Below, piece after piece: positions 8,576 through 17,550 of a DNA stretch of 64,000 bases; the first letter of the stretch is position 1, and each line of letters opens with the position of its first letter. The translations under genes were made by a program, and so were the position numbers. The DNA comes from Dongia rigui (lineage in GTDB: Bacteria; Pseudomonadota; Alphaproteobacteria; Dongiales; Dongiaceae). Below the pieces are notes generated by a model. The model was given only the letters and a program-made list of their open reading frames with translations. It was not told where the DNA came from and did no database searches. The stretch lies in the NCBI RefSeq assembly GCF_034044635.1, contig NZ_JAXCLX010000003.1:310001-374000 (forward strand). The letters are read 5' to 3'.

Positions 8576-9478
8576 TCAGCCAACGACTTTCAGCTTGGCA
8601 GCCTTCGCCGTGGCGCGCAAATGGGCGTTGCCGAGCTCGGCATAGATCTTCGGGTTGAAAAGACGGGGATCCTGCTCGGCTTCCTGCACCAGCCAGCCCT
8701 TGTATTTGGCCTTGGCGAGGATGCCCAGGATCTTGCCGTAATCGACAATGCCATCACCGGGCGCGGTGAAAAGACCGCACAGCACCGCTTCCGAGAAGGA
8801 GGTATCGCGGCGGCGGCAGGCTTCGAGGGCATAGCGGCGCACGTCCTTGCAGTGGACATGCTTGATGCGGCTGGCATGCTTCTTGGCGACGGCGACGGGA
8901 TCGCCGCCCGCCACGGTCATGTGGCCCGTATCGAGCAGCAGGCCCACTTCATAGCCGGTGTTCTCCATCAGCCGGTCGACATCCTGCTGGCTTTCGATGG
9001 GTGTGCCCATGTGGTGATGAACCGCCATCTGCACGCCGTGCCCCAGCATGTAATCGGCCACCTCGGTCATGCGGATGCCAAGCTTCTTCCAATCGGCAGC
9101 ACTCGATACTTTCGGGCGCTGCGAGAAGCCGGCGCCGACATTGAGCACGATGTCGTTGGTGGTTTCGGCAAAGACCATGACCTTGGCGCCGCAGCCCTTC
9201 ATGAGGGCGAGGTGGTCCTGCATCGCGGCGATTTCTTCCTTGGTGTCGCGGGCGAGGAGCCGCGCGGAGTACCAGCCGGAGACAAGCTTCAGATCATGCC
9301 TGTCGAGGAGCGCCTTCAGTTTCTTTGGCTGCTTGGGGTATTTGCGCCCCAATTCGACGCCGCTGAAGCCGGCTTCCCGCGCCTCGGAGAGCAGCGTGTT
9401 CAAGGGAATGAGGTCGCCGAGCCAGCCCATGCAATCATTGGTCCAGCCGATGGGGTTGATGCCGAGAGTGACGGTCAT
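8576..9478 (-). CDS. iolE: Inosose (2-keto-myo-inositol) dehydratase
   Basis: A 300-aa TIM-barrel enzyme of the AP-endonuclease 2/xylose isomerase-like fold. It dehydrates 2-keto-myo-inositol to 3D-trihydroxycyclohexane-1,2-dione. Family hallmarks are the start LGINPIGWTNDCMGWLGD, the GVELGRKYP loop, VHHHMGTPIES, LLLDTGHMTVAGGDP and the HVHCKD segment that supplies metal ligands. It lies 28 bp after iolD and 17 bp before iolB in the operon. Confidence 0.96.
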   Translation of the reverse strand: MTVTLGINPIGWTNDCMGWLGDLIPLNTLLSEAREAGFSGVELGRKYPKQPKKLKALLDRHDLKLVSGWYSARLLARDTKEEIAAMQDHLALMKGCGAKVMVFAETTNDIVLNVGAGFSQRPKVSSAADWKKLGIRMTEVADYMLGHGVQMAVHHHMGTPIESQQDVDRLMENTGYEVGLLLDTGHMTVAGGDPVAVAKKHASRIKHVHCKDVRRYALEACRRRDTSFSEAVLCGLFTAPGDGIVDYGKILGILAKAKYKGWLVQEAEQDPRLFNPKIYAELGNAHLRATAKAAKLKVVG

Positions 9479-9506
9479 GATCTGTTGCTTCCGTTACGTT
9501 GCTGTT

Positions 9507-11351
9507 TCACTTTTGACCCGTCAGGGCCTTTTCATATTGGGCGCGGGCCGCGTCCACCTGGCCGCGGGTCGAGACTTCCGGCACCGGCACATCCCACCAG
9601 GCACCGCCATCCGGCGTCGAATCCAAGGGGTCGGTATCGATGACGATGACGCTGGTGCGGTCGTTCTTCTTGGCGCGCTCCAAGGCCGCTTCGAGGTCGG
9701 CGATGCTGGTGACCTTTTCGGCGATGGCGCCCATGGCGCGGGCATGCGCCGCGAAGTCGATCTTCACGTCGCGCACGCGCTTCACATCTTCAAAGAGATT
9801 GTTGAACGGCCTGCCGCCGCAGGCCTGCTGCAGGCGGTTGATGCAGCCGAAGCCGCTGTTGTCGGTGATAACGATATCGAGCTTGGCGCCCATCATGACC
9901 GAGGAGACGATCTCGGAATTCATCATCAGATAGGAGCCGTCGCCGACGAAGACGATGACGCGGCGGTCGGGATGCGCCAGCTTGATGCCGAGGCCGCCGG
10001 CGATCTCATAACCCATGCAGGAATAGCCGTATTCGAGGTGATAGCCCTCGGGCCGATGCGCGCGCCACAGCTTGTGCAACTCGCCCGGCATGCCGCCGGC
10101 GGCATTGATCATGATATCCTCAGGTGCCGCCGAGCGGTTGACGGCGCCCAGTACCTGGGCATCGGAAGGGAGTGCGTTGGCGGCACTGGCCTTGGGCGAG
10201 GTGCGGGCGTCGACGGCGGCGTTCCAGGCCTTCGCCCCCTCTGTCGCCTTCGCGGTCCAGGCGGCAGGCACCTTCCAGCCGGCGAGCGCCGTTTGCAGCG
10301 ACTGAATGCCGGCCCGCGCATCGGCCACCAGCGGCAAGGCATTCTGCTTCACCGCATCGAAGCTTGCCGTGTTGAGCTGGATGAGCTGGGTGCCGGTCGC
10401 CCAAAGATAATGCGAGCCCGTGGTGAAGTCCTGGAGGCGCGTGCCGATGGCGAGGATGCAATCGGCATTGCGGGCAAGGTCGTTCGCGGCCGTTGTGCCC
10501 GTGACGCCGATGCCGCCCATCTGCAGCGGATGGTTCCAGGGGAGTGTCCCCTTCCCCGCCTGGGTTTCGGTGACCGGGATGCCGTGGCTTTCTGCGAGTT
10601 GCGCCAGCGCCGCACCAGCCTCGCTGTATTTGACGCCGCCGCCGGCGATGATGAGCGGCGCCTTGGCAGCGCGCAGGGCAGCGACCGCACGGTTGAGTTC
10701 CGTGGCATCCGGCGCCGGGCGGCGCCAGTGATGGAGGCGCTTCTCGAAGAAGCTTTCCGGATAGTCGAAGGCCTCGGTCTGCACGTCCTGCGGCAGGCAG
10801 AGCGTCACCGGACCGCACTCGACGGGATCGGTCAAAACCCGCATCGCCTGCGGCAAACTAGCGAGGATCTGGTCGGGGCGCGTGATGCGGTCCCAGAGCC
10901 GCGACACCGGCTTGAAGCAGTCATTGGCGGAAAGGGTCGCGTCCTGGAAGCTTTCGATCTGCTGCAGCACGGGGTCGGGACGCCGGTTGGCGAAGATGTC
11001 GCCGGGCAGCAGCAGCAGCGGCAGGCGGTTGACATGCGCCACGGCGGCGGCCGTGATCATATTGGTGGCGCCAGGCCCGACGGAGGTGGTGCACCCTAAG
11101 ATGCGGCGGCGGTGATGCGCCTTGGCAAATGCCACGGCGGCATGCGCCATGGCCTGTTCGTTCTGGGCGCGGTAGGTCGGGAAGTCGTCGGCGACATCGG
11201 CCAAGGCTTCACCGAGGCCCGCCACATTGCCGTGGCCGAAGATCGCGAACATGCCGGCGAGGATCGGCTGTCTGACGCCGTCGATCTCGATCTCCTGCGC
11301 ACGGAAATAGCGCAGCAGGGCCTGGGCCATGGTCAGTCGGATGGTCTTCAT
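9507..11351 (-). CDS. iolD: 3D-(3,5/4)-trihydroxycyclohexane-1,2-dione acylhydrolase
   Basis: A 614-aa thiamine-diphosphate enzyme of the acetolactate synthase superfamily that opens the inositol ring, giving 5-deoxyglucuronate. The N-terminal pyrimidine-binding domain includes GHGNVAGLGEAL, a central domain follows, and the C-terminal diphosphate-binding motif is VGDGSYLMMNSEIVSSVMM then ITDNSGFGCIN. The frame is open to 11408, but the ATG at 11351 (MKTIRLTMAQAL) matches the family start and follows AAAGGA. It lies 13 bp from iolC in the same operon. The length is close to family norms. Confidence 0.96.
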   Translation of the reverse strand: MKTIRLTMAQALLRYFRAQEIEIDGVRQPILAGMFAIFGHGNVAGLGEALADVADDFPTYRAQNEQAMAHAAVAFAKAHHRRRILGCTTSVGPGATNMITAAAVAHVNRLPLLLLPGDIFANRRPDPVLQQIESFQDATLSANDCFKPVSRLWDRITRPDQILASLPQAMRVLTDPVECGPVTLCLPQDVQTEAFDYPESFFEKRLHHWRRPAPDATELNRAVAALRAAKAPLIIAGGGVKYSEAGAALAQLAESHGIPVTETQAGKGTLPWNHPLQMGGIGVTGTTAANDLARNADCILAIGTRLQDFTTGSHYLWATGTQLIQLNTASFDAVKQNALPLVADARAGIQSLQTALAGWKVPAAWTAKATEGAKAWNAAVDARTSPKASAANALPSDAQVLGAVNRSAAPEDIMINAAGGMPGELHKLWRAHRPEGYHLEYGYSCMGYEIAGGLGIKLAHPDRRVIVFVGDGSYLMMNSEIVSSVMMGAKLDIVITDNSGFGCINRLQQACGGRPFNNLFEDVKRVRDVKIDFAAHARAMGAIAEKVTSIADLEAALERAKKNDRTSVIVIDTDPLDSTPDGGAWWDVPVPEVSTRGQVDAARAQYEKALTGQK

Positions 11352-11364
11352 GACATTCTTTCCT

Positions 11365-13299
11365 TTAGGCGACCGCGCTATGCCCGCTGCGGGCGCCGCG
11401 CCAGACATCGATCAGGCGACGATAGCGCGACGCAACCTCGGTGACGAATTCCGAATCCGAGAGGCGGTCCTGCAGCCAGGCTTCCGCCGGCTGCGAAAAG
11501 ACCGAGCGGCCGATGGCGAAGCCCTTGCAGATCGGCTGGGTCGCGGCGGCGGTGAGGGTCCGCACCAGATCGGGTTCCGGCGCATCGAGCCCCAGCAGCA
11601 GCACGCCGCGGCAATCGGGATCGCGGGCGCGGACGATGTCGCTGATGGCGTTCCAACCGGCCTGGTCGTCGGGTGCCGCGAGCTTCCACCAATCCGGCTT
11701 GAGGCCCAATTCATAATAGCGGCGGATCATGGCGGCGACGGTCTGCCCATCGCCCGGATTGGTCTTGTCGGGGATGATCTCCAACAGCAATTCATGGCCG
11801 CTTTGCCGGCAGGCAGCGAAAAGGGCCAGCAGGCGGTCCTCCTGCGGTGCCGTGATCTCCGGCCCGTCGGCGGGTTTTTGATAGACGAGGCATTTCACCG
11901 TGTGTTCGACCGGCCATTCGCGTAAAGTCCCGCCGATATCGCGGCCACCTTCGAAGACCAGCGGAATGTGCTCGGGAAGCTCGACGGGCCGCGCGATCCA
12001 ATGGCCCCGCCCGGTGGCATGGGCCAGCACATCGCCGCCGAAGCGGTCGTCGAGGATGATGCCGAAAGCCGGATCGGCACCGAAGGCCTTGTCGGCGGCG
12101 TCATAAATGAGGCGCTTCAACACCGGAATGCGGGCCTGGGCGGCGCCGACCTGTTTGGCCAGGCGCTCCAGCTGCACGCGGTGATCGAAGGCGAGCGCGC
12201 AGATTTCCGGCGAGAGATGCCGGCGCGTCGTCGCCCAATGGAGATCGTTCAAGGCCGCATCCTTGCGCAGCGCATGTTCCTTGCTGCCTTGTTCCAGGAA
12301 ATGTTTCAGTTCCCGCCAGGTGGGGCTGGCCGGGGCGCAGCCATGGCGCGAGACGACCAGCGCACCGCAGGCATTGGCCATACGCATCGCGTTTTCCAAT
12401 GTCTCGCCACCGAGCAGCCCGCGCAGCAGGCCGCTCATGAAACCGTCGCCGGCGCCCAGCACATTATAGACCTCGACCGGGAAGCCGGTATCGACCAGGG
12501 CGCCCTCGATCTGGGCCGGGATTGCGTCGGGATAGGCGACGCAACCCAGCGGCCCGCGCTTCATGACGATGAGGGCCGGTGTCTTGGCGCGGATGTTCCG
12601 GAGTGCCGTCAAGGTATCGGTCGAGCCGCCGGCGATATGCACCTCTTCTTCCGTGCCGACCACGATATCGCAGTCGGGCAGGATGGATTGGAGATGCGTG
12701 GTGACGGCCCTATTGTCGACGAAGCGGATCTCGCCCGTGCCATGGCCGCCGATGCCCCAGAGGACCGGGCGATAGTCGATGTCGAGGATCGTCACGGCTT
12801 TGTTGGCGCGCGCGATCTGCATCGCGCGCTTGCTGGCGGCAGCGAGATTGGGCTTCGAGAGATGGGTCCCGGTCACCAGCACCGCCCGCGCCTCGTTGAT
12901 GAAGGCGGGGTCGATATGCTCGGCCTCCAGGGCCATGTCGGCGCAGTTCTCGCGGTAGAAAATGAGCGGGAAATGTTCCTTGTCGCGGATGCCGAGAATG
13001 ACGAGGGCGGTCAACCGCGTGGGATCGGTGGCGACCCCGCGTGTATCCACCCCTTCGGCGGTGAGCTGTTCGCGGATGAAGCGGCCCATATGCTCGTCGC
13101 CCACCCGCGTGATGACGGCGGAAGCCAAGCCCAGGCGCGCCGCACCCACCGCGATATTGGTGGGGCAGCCGCCGATATATTTGGCAAAGGACGCCATGTC
13201 CTCGAGCCGCCCACCGGCCTGCTGGCCGTAGAGGTCGACCGAGGAGCGGCCGATGCTGATGACGTCGAGCTTGCGGTCGGATTTCGGCGGGAACTTCAT
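11365..13299 (-). CDS. iolC: 5-dehydro-2-deoxygluconokinase fused to a DUF2090 domain
   Basis: A 644-aa two-domain protein. Residues 1-330 are a PfkB-type kinase (start [21 protein letters not shown] anion-hole motif in [17 protein letters not shown]) that phosphorylates 5-dehydro-2-deoxy-D-gluconate. Residues 340-635 form a DUF2090 domain ([18 protein letters not shown]), an aldolase-like TIM barrel often fused to or adjacent to IolC in proteobacteria. No separate iolJ aldolase gene is visible in the cluster, so the DUF2090 part may cleave the phosphorylated product; that is inference. The start overlaps the iatA stop by four bases (ATGA). Confidence 0.95.
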   Translation of the reverse strand: MKFPPKSDRKLDVISIGRSSVDLYGQQAGGRLEDMASFAKYIGGCPTNIAVGAARLGLASAVITRVGDEHMGRFIREQLTAEGVDTRGVATDPTRLTALVILGIRDKEHFPLIFYRENCADMALEAEHIDPAFINEARAVLVTGTHLSKPNLAAASKRAMQIARANKAVTILDIDYRPVLWGIGGHGTGEIRFVDNRAVTTHLQSILPDCDIVVGTEEEVHIAGGSTDTLTALRNIRAKTPALIVMKRGPLGCVAYPDAIPAQIEGALVDTGFPVEVYNVLGAGDGFMSGLLRGLLGGETLENAMRMANACGALVVSRHGCAPASPTWRELKHFLEQGSKEHALRKDAALNDLHWATTRRHLSPEICALAFDHRVQLERLAKQVGAAQARIPVLKRLIYDAADKAFGADPAFGIILDDRFGGDVLAHATGRGHWIARPVELPEHIPLVFEGGRDIGGTLREWPVEHTVKCLVYQKPADGPEITAPQEDRLLALFAACRQSGHELLLEIIPDKTNPGDGQTVAAMIRRYYELGLKPDWWKLAAPDDQAGWNAISDIVRARDPDCRGVLLLGLDAPEPDLVRTLTAAATQPICKGFAIGRSVFSQPAEAWLQDRLSDSEFVTEVASRYRRLIDVWRGARSGHSAVA

Positions 13300-14087
13300 G
13301 CCGCACTCGCGGCCTTCAGTTCCGCTTCAAGATCGACCAGTTCCTTGCCGCCGGCCATCATTTCGAGGACCGCATCTCGCGTGACGTCGGCCTTGCGGAA
13401 TGTGCCGATCGAACGCCCGCGGTTGAGGATGGTGAATTCGTCCGCCACGGGATAGGCGTGATGGACATTGTGGGTGATGAAGATGACGGCAAGGCCGCGG
13501 GCGCGGGCGCGGACGATGATGCGCAGGACCACCGAGGCCTGATGCACGCCAAGCGCCGAGGTCGGCTCGTCGAGGATGAGGACGCGGGCGCCGAAATGCA
13601 CGGCGCGGGCGATGGCGAGGCACTGCCGTTCGCCACCCGAGAGCGTGCCGACGGCTTGTGTCGGGTCGCGCACATCGATGCCGAGATCCTTCATTTCCTT
13701 CCGCGTCGTCTCGCACATGAAATCCCAGTCGAGGCGGCGGAAGGGCCCCTTGCCCGTCGTCGGCTCGCGGCCCATGAAAAAATTGCGGGCGATGCTCATC
13801 AGCGGCACGGTGGCGAGGTCCTGAAACACCGTGGCGATACCACGATCGAGCGCATCGCGCGGCGATTCGAGGACGACCGGCTGACCGTCGATGAGGATCT
13901 TGCCTTCCGTGGGCTTGTGCACGCCCGACAGCGTCTTGATCAGCGTCGATTTTCCGGCGCCGTTATCGCCGAGGAGGCACAGCACTTCGCCGGCCCTGGC
14001 CGCAATCGACACGCCGCGCAAGGCGATGACCGTGCCGAAGAACTTGCTGACGTTGTCGAGGGCGAGGACGGGGTTCGAGTCAGTCAT
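13296..14087 (-). CDS. iatA: Inositol ABC transporter ATP-binding protein, single-domain type
   Basis: A 263-aa CUT2-like ATPase with Walker [10 protein letters not shown] (around residue 38), signature LSGGERQ (around 148) and Walker [13 protein letters not shown]. Unlike RbsA/XylG or the Caulobacter IatA, which carry two fused ATPase halves of about 500 aa, it has only one. This resembles the FrcA-type fructose importers of rhizobia. It energises the IatP permease with the binding protein encoded at 18531-19502. A GAGGT ribosome site precedes the ATG at 14087. It sits eight bases after iatP and overlaps iolC by four. Confidence 0.9.
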   Translation of the reverse strand: MTDSNPVLALDNVSKFFGTVIALRGVSIAARAGEVLCLLGDNGAGKSTLIKTLSGVHKPTEGKILIDGQPVVLESPRDALDRGIATVFQDLATVPLMSIARNFFMGREPTTGKGPFRRLDWDFMCETTRKEMKDLGIDVRDPTQAVGTLSGGERQCLAIARAVHFGARVLILDEPTSALGVHQASVVLRIIVRARARGLAVIFITHNVHHAYPVADEFTILNRGRSIGTFRKADVTRDAVLEMMAGGKELVDLEAELKAASAA

Positions 14088-14095
14088 ATGTCACC

Positions 14096-15250
14096 TCACC
14101 GCGATCCCGTCACGCGTTTGCGGACGTAGTTGTTGAAGAGCACCGCCACCAGCACCATGACGCCGAGGAAGACCTTGAACCAGTCGGTGTCGACGCCGGT
14201 ATAGAAGATGCCCATCTGCACCGTGCCGAAGATGAGTGCGCCGAAGGAAGCACCGACCGCCGAGCCGTAGCCGCCGGTGAGCAAGGTGCCGCCGACCACC
14301 ACGGCAATGATCGCCTCGAACTCCTTCTGGGTGCCACGGAGCGTGTCGGCGGAACCGGAATCGAGCACCTGGATCGCGGCAAAGAGTGTTGCCGTCATCG
14401 CCATCGCCATGAAGAGCAGGATTTTGACGCGGGCCACCGGCACGCCGACATTGCGCGCCGCCACGGGATCGCCGCCGGTGGCGAAGATCCAATTGCCAAA
14501 GCGCGTGCGCAGAAGGATCCAGGTGGCAACCGCGGTCAGGCCGATCCACCAGACGACCGAGATCGGCAGGCCTTGCGCCAGCGGCAGACCGTCCGGCCGG
14601 GTCGCGATCCAGCCCATCTTGCCCATCCAGACGAAGAAGTCTTCGAAGACGACCCCGGAGAAGTAATGGCCGATGGGGTCGGTCGCCACCAATTCGTTGA
14701 CGCCGGAAACCTGGGTGCGGTTGGTGATGCCGCGGGTGAGCGCCAGGGTGAGGCCGCGCAGCACGAAGAGACCGGCCAGGGTCACGATGAAGGACGGCAG
14801 GCCCGTGCGCACGACGATGAGCCCGTTGATGAAGCCGACCAGGGCCGACAGGGCGAAAGCCAGCAGGATACAGGCCCAGAGCGGCCAGCCCCAGACCATG
14901 GACGGAATGGCGATGACCATGCTGGAAAAGGCGATCATCGAGCCGACGGAGAGGTCGAATTCGCCACCGATCATGAGGAGGGCAGCGATGGCGGCGAGGA
15001 TGCCGAGCTGGGCGGAGACTTCGAAGAAGTTCACCATGCCCTTGGCGCTGAACATGCCGGAATCGCCAGCGACGGCGAGGAAAAAGATGAAGACCAGGAT
15101 GGTGCCAGCGATGGCGCCCATCTCGGGGCGGGTCATCAACTGACGCCAGCGCGATTGCTTCAACACCCGTTCGTCGCGCACCGCCGGCCGTTGCGCCGCC
15201 CCGGCTTCGATGGGTACGGCCTGGGCTGCCGGAAGATCCTGCTGGCTCAT
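14096..15250 (-). CDS. iatP: Inositol ABC transporter permease (CUT2 family)
   Basis: A 384-aa inner-membrane permease of the RbsC/XylH family with roughly ten hydrophobic segments. Recognisable features are the GGEFDLSVGSMIAFSSMV segment, the VVRTGLPSFIVTLAGLFVLR helix pair and GGTLLTGGYGSAVGASFGAL near the C-terminus. The N-terminal 35 residues are a hydrophilic cytoplasmic tail. It is the first gene of the minus-strand iatP-iatA-iolC-iolD-iolE-iolB operon, with a GGGGAG ribosome site. The promoter region shared with the divergent oxidoreductase gene carries the IolR-like operator at 15348-15363. Inositol as substrate is inferred from the operon. Confidence 0.9.
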   Translation of the reverse strand: MSQQDLPAAQAVPIEAGAAQRPAVRDERVLKQSRWRQLMTRPEMGAIAGTILVFIFFLAVAGDSGMFSAKGMVNFFEVSAQLGILAAIAALLMIGGEFDLSVGSMIAFSSMVIAIPSMVWGWPLWACILLAFALSALVGFINGLIVVRTGLPSFIVTLAGLFVLRGLTLALTRGITNRTQVSGVNELVATDPIGHYFSGVVFEDFFVWMGKMGWIATRPDGLPLAQGLPISVVWWIGLTAVATWILLRTRFGNWIFATGGDPVAARNVGVPVARVKILLFMAMAMTATLFAAIQVLDSGSADTLRGTQKEFEAIIAVVVGGTLLTGGYGSAVGASFGALIFGTVQMGIFYTGVDTDWFKVFLGVMVLVAVLFNNYVRKRVTGSR

Positions 15251-15347
15251 CGTCTCTTGCTCCCCTGTCCGCCGCTTGGTTTCATGAGACCTGCACCGTT
15301 CATTGCGGCGCTTGATTTGCGGCAGTCATTTCTATTTACTGGCCATG

Positions 15348-15363
15348 ATGGAACAAAATTTCT
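15348..15363. promoter_or_regulatory. Putative IolR operator, copy 1 (GGAA-N6-TTCT)
   Basis: ATGGAACAAAATTTCT occurs here, between the divergent iatP operon and the oxidoreductase gene, and again with all 16 bases identical at 17436-17451 in the iolR/deacetylase promoter region. The core GGAA-CAAAAT-TTCT resembles the GGAA-N6-TTCC motif I recall for the RpiR-type IolR of Sinorhizobium meliloti. An AT-rich run continues downstream. It most likely binds the RpiR protein encoded at 16483-17334 and represses both directions without inositol. Confidence 0.7.
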
Positions 15364-15425
15364 AAATTTCAACAAAAATCGTGCGCCGCGTTTTGCGCAA
15401 AAGTGCTGGGAGAGGATCTATCGCG

Positions 15426-16517
15426 ATGACTCGTTTGCGTATTGGCGTGTTCGGTGCCGGCATGGTGGCCCAGGTGGAGCATGTGCCGAATCTGGTGCAT
15501 CTGCGGGAGAAGTTCGAATTGGTGGCGGTTGCCGATCCGTCGGCCAAGGCGCGCGGCTTCATGGAGAGCCGATTCGGTGTTGCGACCGATCCCAGTTTCG
15601 ACGCCCTGTTGCAGCGCAAGCTTGACGCCGTCCTCATCGCCGCCCCCGATTTCGCCCATGTGAGCGCCGTCGAGAAGGCACTGACGGCCGGGCTGCATGT
15701 GCTGGCGGAAAAGCCGCTCTGCTACGACCCCAAGGATGCCGACAGGTTGATCGCGGCGCAGAAAGCCGCGGGCAAGGTCGTGCAGGTCGCCTATATGAAG
15801 CGTTTCGACCAAAGCTATGCGGCAGCCCTCGGCCTCATCGAGGGTCTTGGCGCGAAGCTGCGCTACATCTCGGTCGAGAAGACCGAGCCGGATGCCAGCT
15901 ACCAGATGGGGCATCATTTCTACCGTGCCAGCGATGACGTGACGCCGGAGATGATCGCCGAAGGTCGCGCCGAGACGCAGAAGCAGGTGACGGCGGCGCT
16001 CGGCAAATCCATCAGCGGCGCCGTCTTCCGCGGCTATACCGGCGCCTTTTGTTCAAGCCTGGTGCATGACGTCAATCTGGTGCATGGCTTCCTGGAGCAT
16101 CTGGGGATCAAGCAGGTCGAAGCCAGCGCCGCGCATGTCTTTGCCGGGGCCGAGGGCGCCAGCGCCACCATGCGGGTGGGCGGCGACCAGGCACTGTGGC
16201 AGATGGTGCATATCAACGTGCCGCATCTCGCCGAATATCGCGAGCGGGTGGCGCTGCATTTCGACGACCGCATCGTCGAGCTGGTGTTCCCGGCACCCTA
16301 TCTCAACCACCAGCCGACGCGCCTCATCGTGCAGCGCTCCAATGGGCAGCGTTATGAGACGACGGAAGTGCGCGACGGCTTTGCCGAGCCCTATATTGCC
16401 GAACTGGAAGGCTTTCACATGGCCGTGACGAGCGGCGCACCGGTGAAGACCGGCATTGCGCACGCGAAGACCGATATGACGCTTATCGCTTCGATCGGGA
16501 AGCTGGCTGCCGCTTGA
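15426..16517 (+). CDS. Gfo/Idh/MocA-family oxidoreductase of the inositol cluster
   Basis: A 363-aa NAD(P)-dependent dehydrogenase. It has the Rossmann motif GVFGAGMVAQVEH near the N-terminus, the EKPL motif typical of the family (VLAEKPLCYDPKD, around residue 98) and a C-terminal alpha/beta domain. The frame is open from 15381, but the ATG at 15426 is chosen because GGAGAGGA lies nine bases before it and the Rossmann fold begins there. It is transcribed divergently from the iatP operon across an IolR-like site. Its 3' end overlaps that of iolR by 35 bp, tail to tail. It may oxidise an inositol isomer or a related cyclitol, but the motifs do not decide which. Confidence 0.88.
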   Translation: MTRLRIGVFGAGMVAQVEHVPNLVHLREKFELVAVADPSAKARGFMESRFGVATDPSFDALLQRKLDAVLIAAPDFAHVSAVEKALTAGLHVLAEKPLCYDPKDADRLIAAQKAAGKVVQVAYMKRFDQSYAAALGLIEGLGAKLRYISVEKTEPDASYQMGHHFYRASDDVTPEMIAEGRAETQKQVTAALGKSISGAVFRGYTGAFCSSLVHDVNLVHGFLEHLGIKQVEASAAHVFAGAEGASATMRVGGDQALWQMVHINVPHLAEYRERVALHFDDRIVELVFPAPYLNHQPTRLIVQRSNGQRYETTEVRDGFAEPYIAELEGFHMAVTSGAPVKTGIAHAKTDMTLIASIGKLAAA

Positions 16518-17334
16518 GGGCGGCAGCTTCGAGGCGGTGGCCGAGGGCCAGCACCAGGGCCACCGCGAGGCAGGTCGTGGCGGTGAGCGAGCGGATGCCC
16601 TTGATCTGGGCCTCCTCCACCTCGAAGCGGATGTCGGCCAGCGAGACCAGGGGGCTCAGGCCCTTATCGGTGATGGCGATGATCTTGGCGCCTTGCGCCT
16701 TCGCTTGGCCGACGACGGAGAGCGTTTCGGCGGCATAAGGCGTGAAGCTGATGGCGATGAGCGCGTCGTCGCCGGAGAGGAGCCGCGCCTGTTCGCCGCT
16801 CATGCCGCCGATGCTGTCGAGCAGGACGGCGCGCTGGCCGAGATGCGACAGCGCATAAGAGAGATAGGCAGCGACCGGGAAGGACCGGCGCTGCGCCGTG
16901 ACACCGATGATACGGGCGCCGGCCAGCATGTCGGCGACACGTTCGAGATCGGCTGCCGGCACGTCGCGGCCCAGACGGTCGAGCGAGGCGCTGTCGGCGC
17001 TGATCAATTGAGCGAGGACGCCGTTCGATGCCGCATTGCCGACATCATCGCTTTCAGCGGCGCGGATACGCTCGCCATAGCTCACCACCCGGTCGATGAG
17101 CCGCGAGCGGAACACCTGCTGCATGTCGGAAAAGCCATCGAAGCCAAAGAGCTTGGCAAAGCGAATGAGGCTCGAAGGCTGCACCTTCGCCTTGTCGGCG
17201 ATATTGGCCACGGTCTCGAGCGCCACGAAATCCGGCTGCTCCATGGTGAATTCCGCAATTTGCAGCAGGCGCTTGGGCAATTGGTCATGCCGCTCGGCAA
17301 TCTCCTGCTTCAGCGATTCGTAGGTGCGTTCCAA
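16483..17334 (-). CDS. iolR: RpiR-family transcriptional regulator, probable inositol repressor
   Basis: A 283-aa RpiR/MurR regulator. The N-terminal HTH_6 domain spans residues 1-77 (VANIADKAKVQPSSLIRFAK is the recognition region). The C-terminal SIS sugar-phosphate isomerase domain spans about 125-260 (RIIGVTAQRRSFPVAAYLSY). The start is taken as TTG at 17334: a GGAG site lies six bases upstream and the nearby ATG at 17338 is out of frame. The position among iol genes makes it the likely IolR, responding to an inositol breakdown intermediate. Two identical operator candidates flank its neighbourhood. Confidence 0.85.
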   Translation of the reverse strand: MERTYESLKQEIAERHDQLPKRLLQIAEFTMEQPDFVALETVANIADKAKVQPSSLIRFAKLFGFDGFSDMQQVFRSRLIDRVVSYGERIRAAESDDVGNAASNGVLAQLISADSASLDRLGRDVPAADLERVADMLAGARIIGVTAQRRSFPVAAYLSYALSHLGQRAVLLDSIGGMSGEQARLLSGDDALIAISFTPYAAETLSVVGQAKAQGAKIIAITDKGLSPLVSLADIRFEVEEAQIKGIRSLTATTCLAVALVLALGHRLEAAALKRQPASRSKR

Positions 17335-17435
17335 TCATCTCTCCTGCCGATCCCGCCGGCTTAGTGCCGTGGCCAAGGCGTGAAATCAAGGGCCTGGATC
17401 GACGCCAGAATGAATACTTAAAAGCTCTGTTGATA

Positions 17436-17451
17436 ATGGAACAAAATTTCT
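17436..17451. promoter_or_regulatory. Putative IolR operator, copy 2
   Basis: The same 16-mer ATGGAACAAAATTTCT as at 15348-15363, in the same orientation. It lies in the 216-bp divergent region between iolR (minus) and the deacetylase-binding protein set (plus). Its place about 100 bp from either start fits autoregulation of iolR together with control of the plus-strand transport genes. Confidence 0.7.
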
Positions 17452-17550
17452 GTATCGTCCAGCCAACAGAATAAGTTTTCGCAAGTGCGGCAAAAGACCC
17501 ACGGCGAAAACTGGGAGTTGGTTGCGCTGCGGAGGGAGACCGTATCGACC

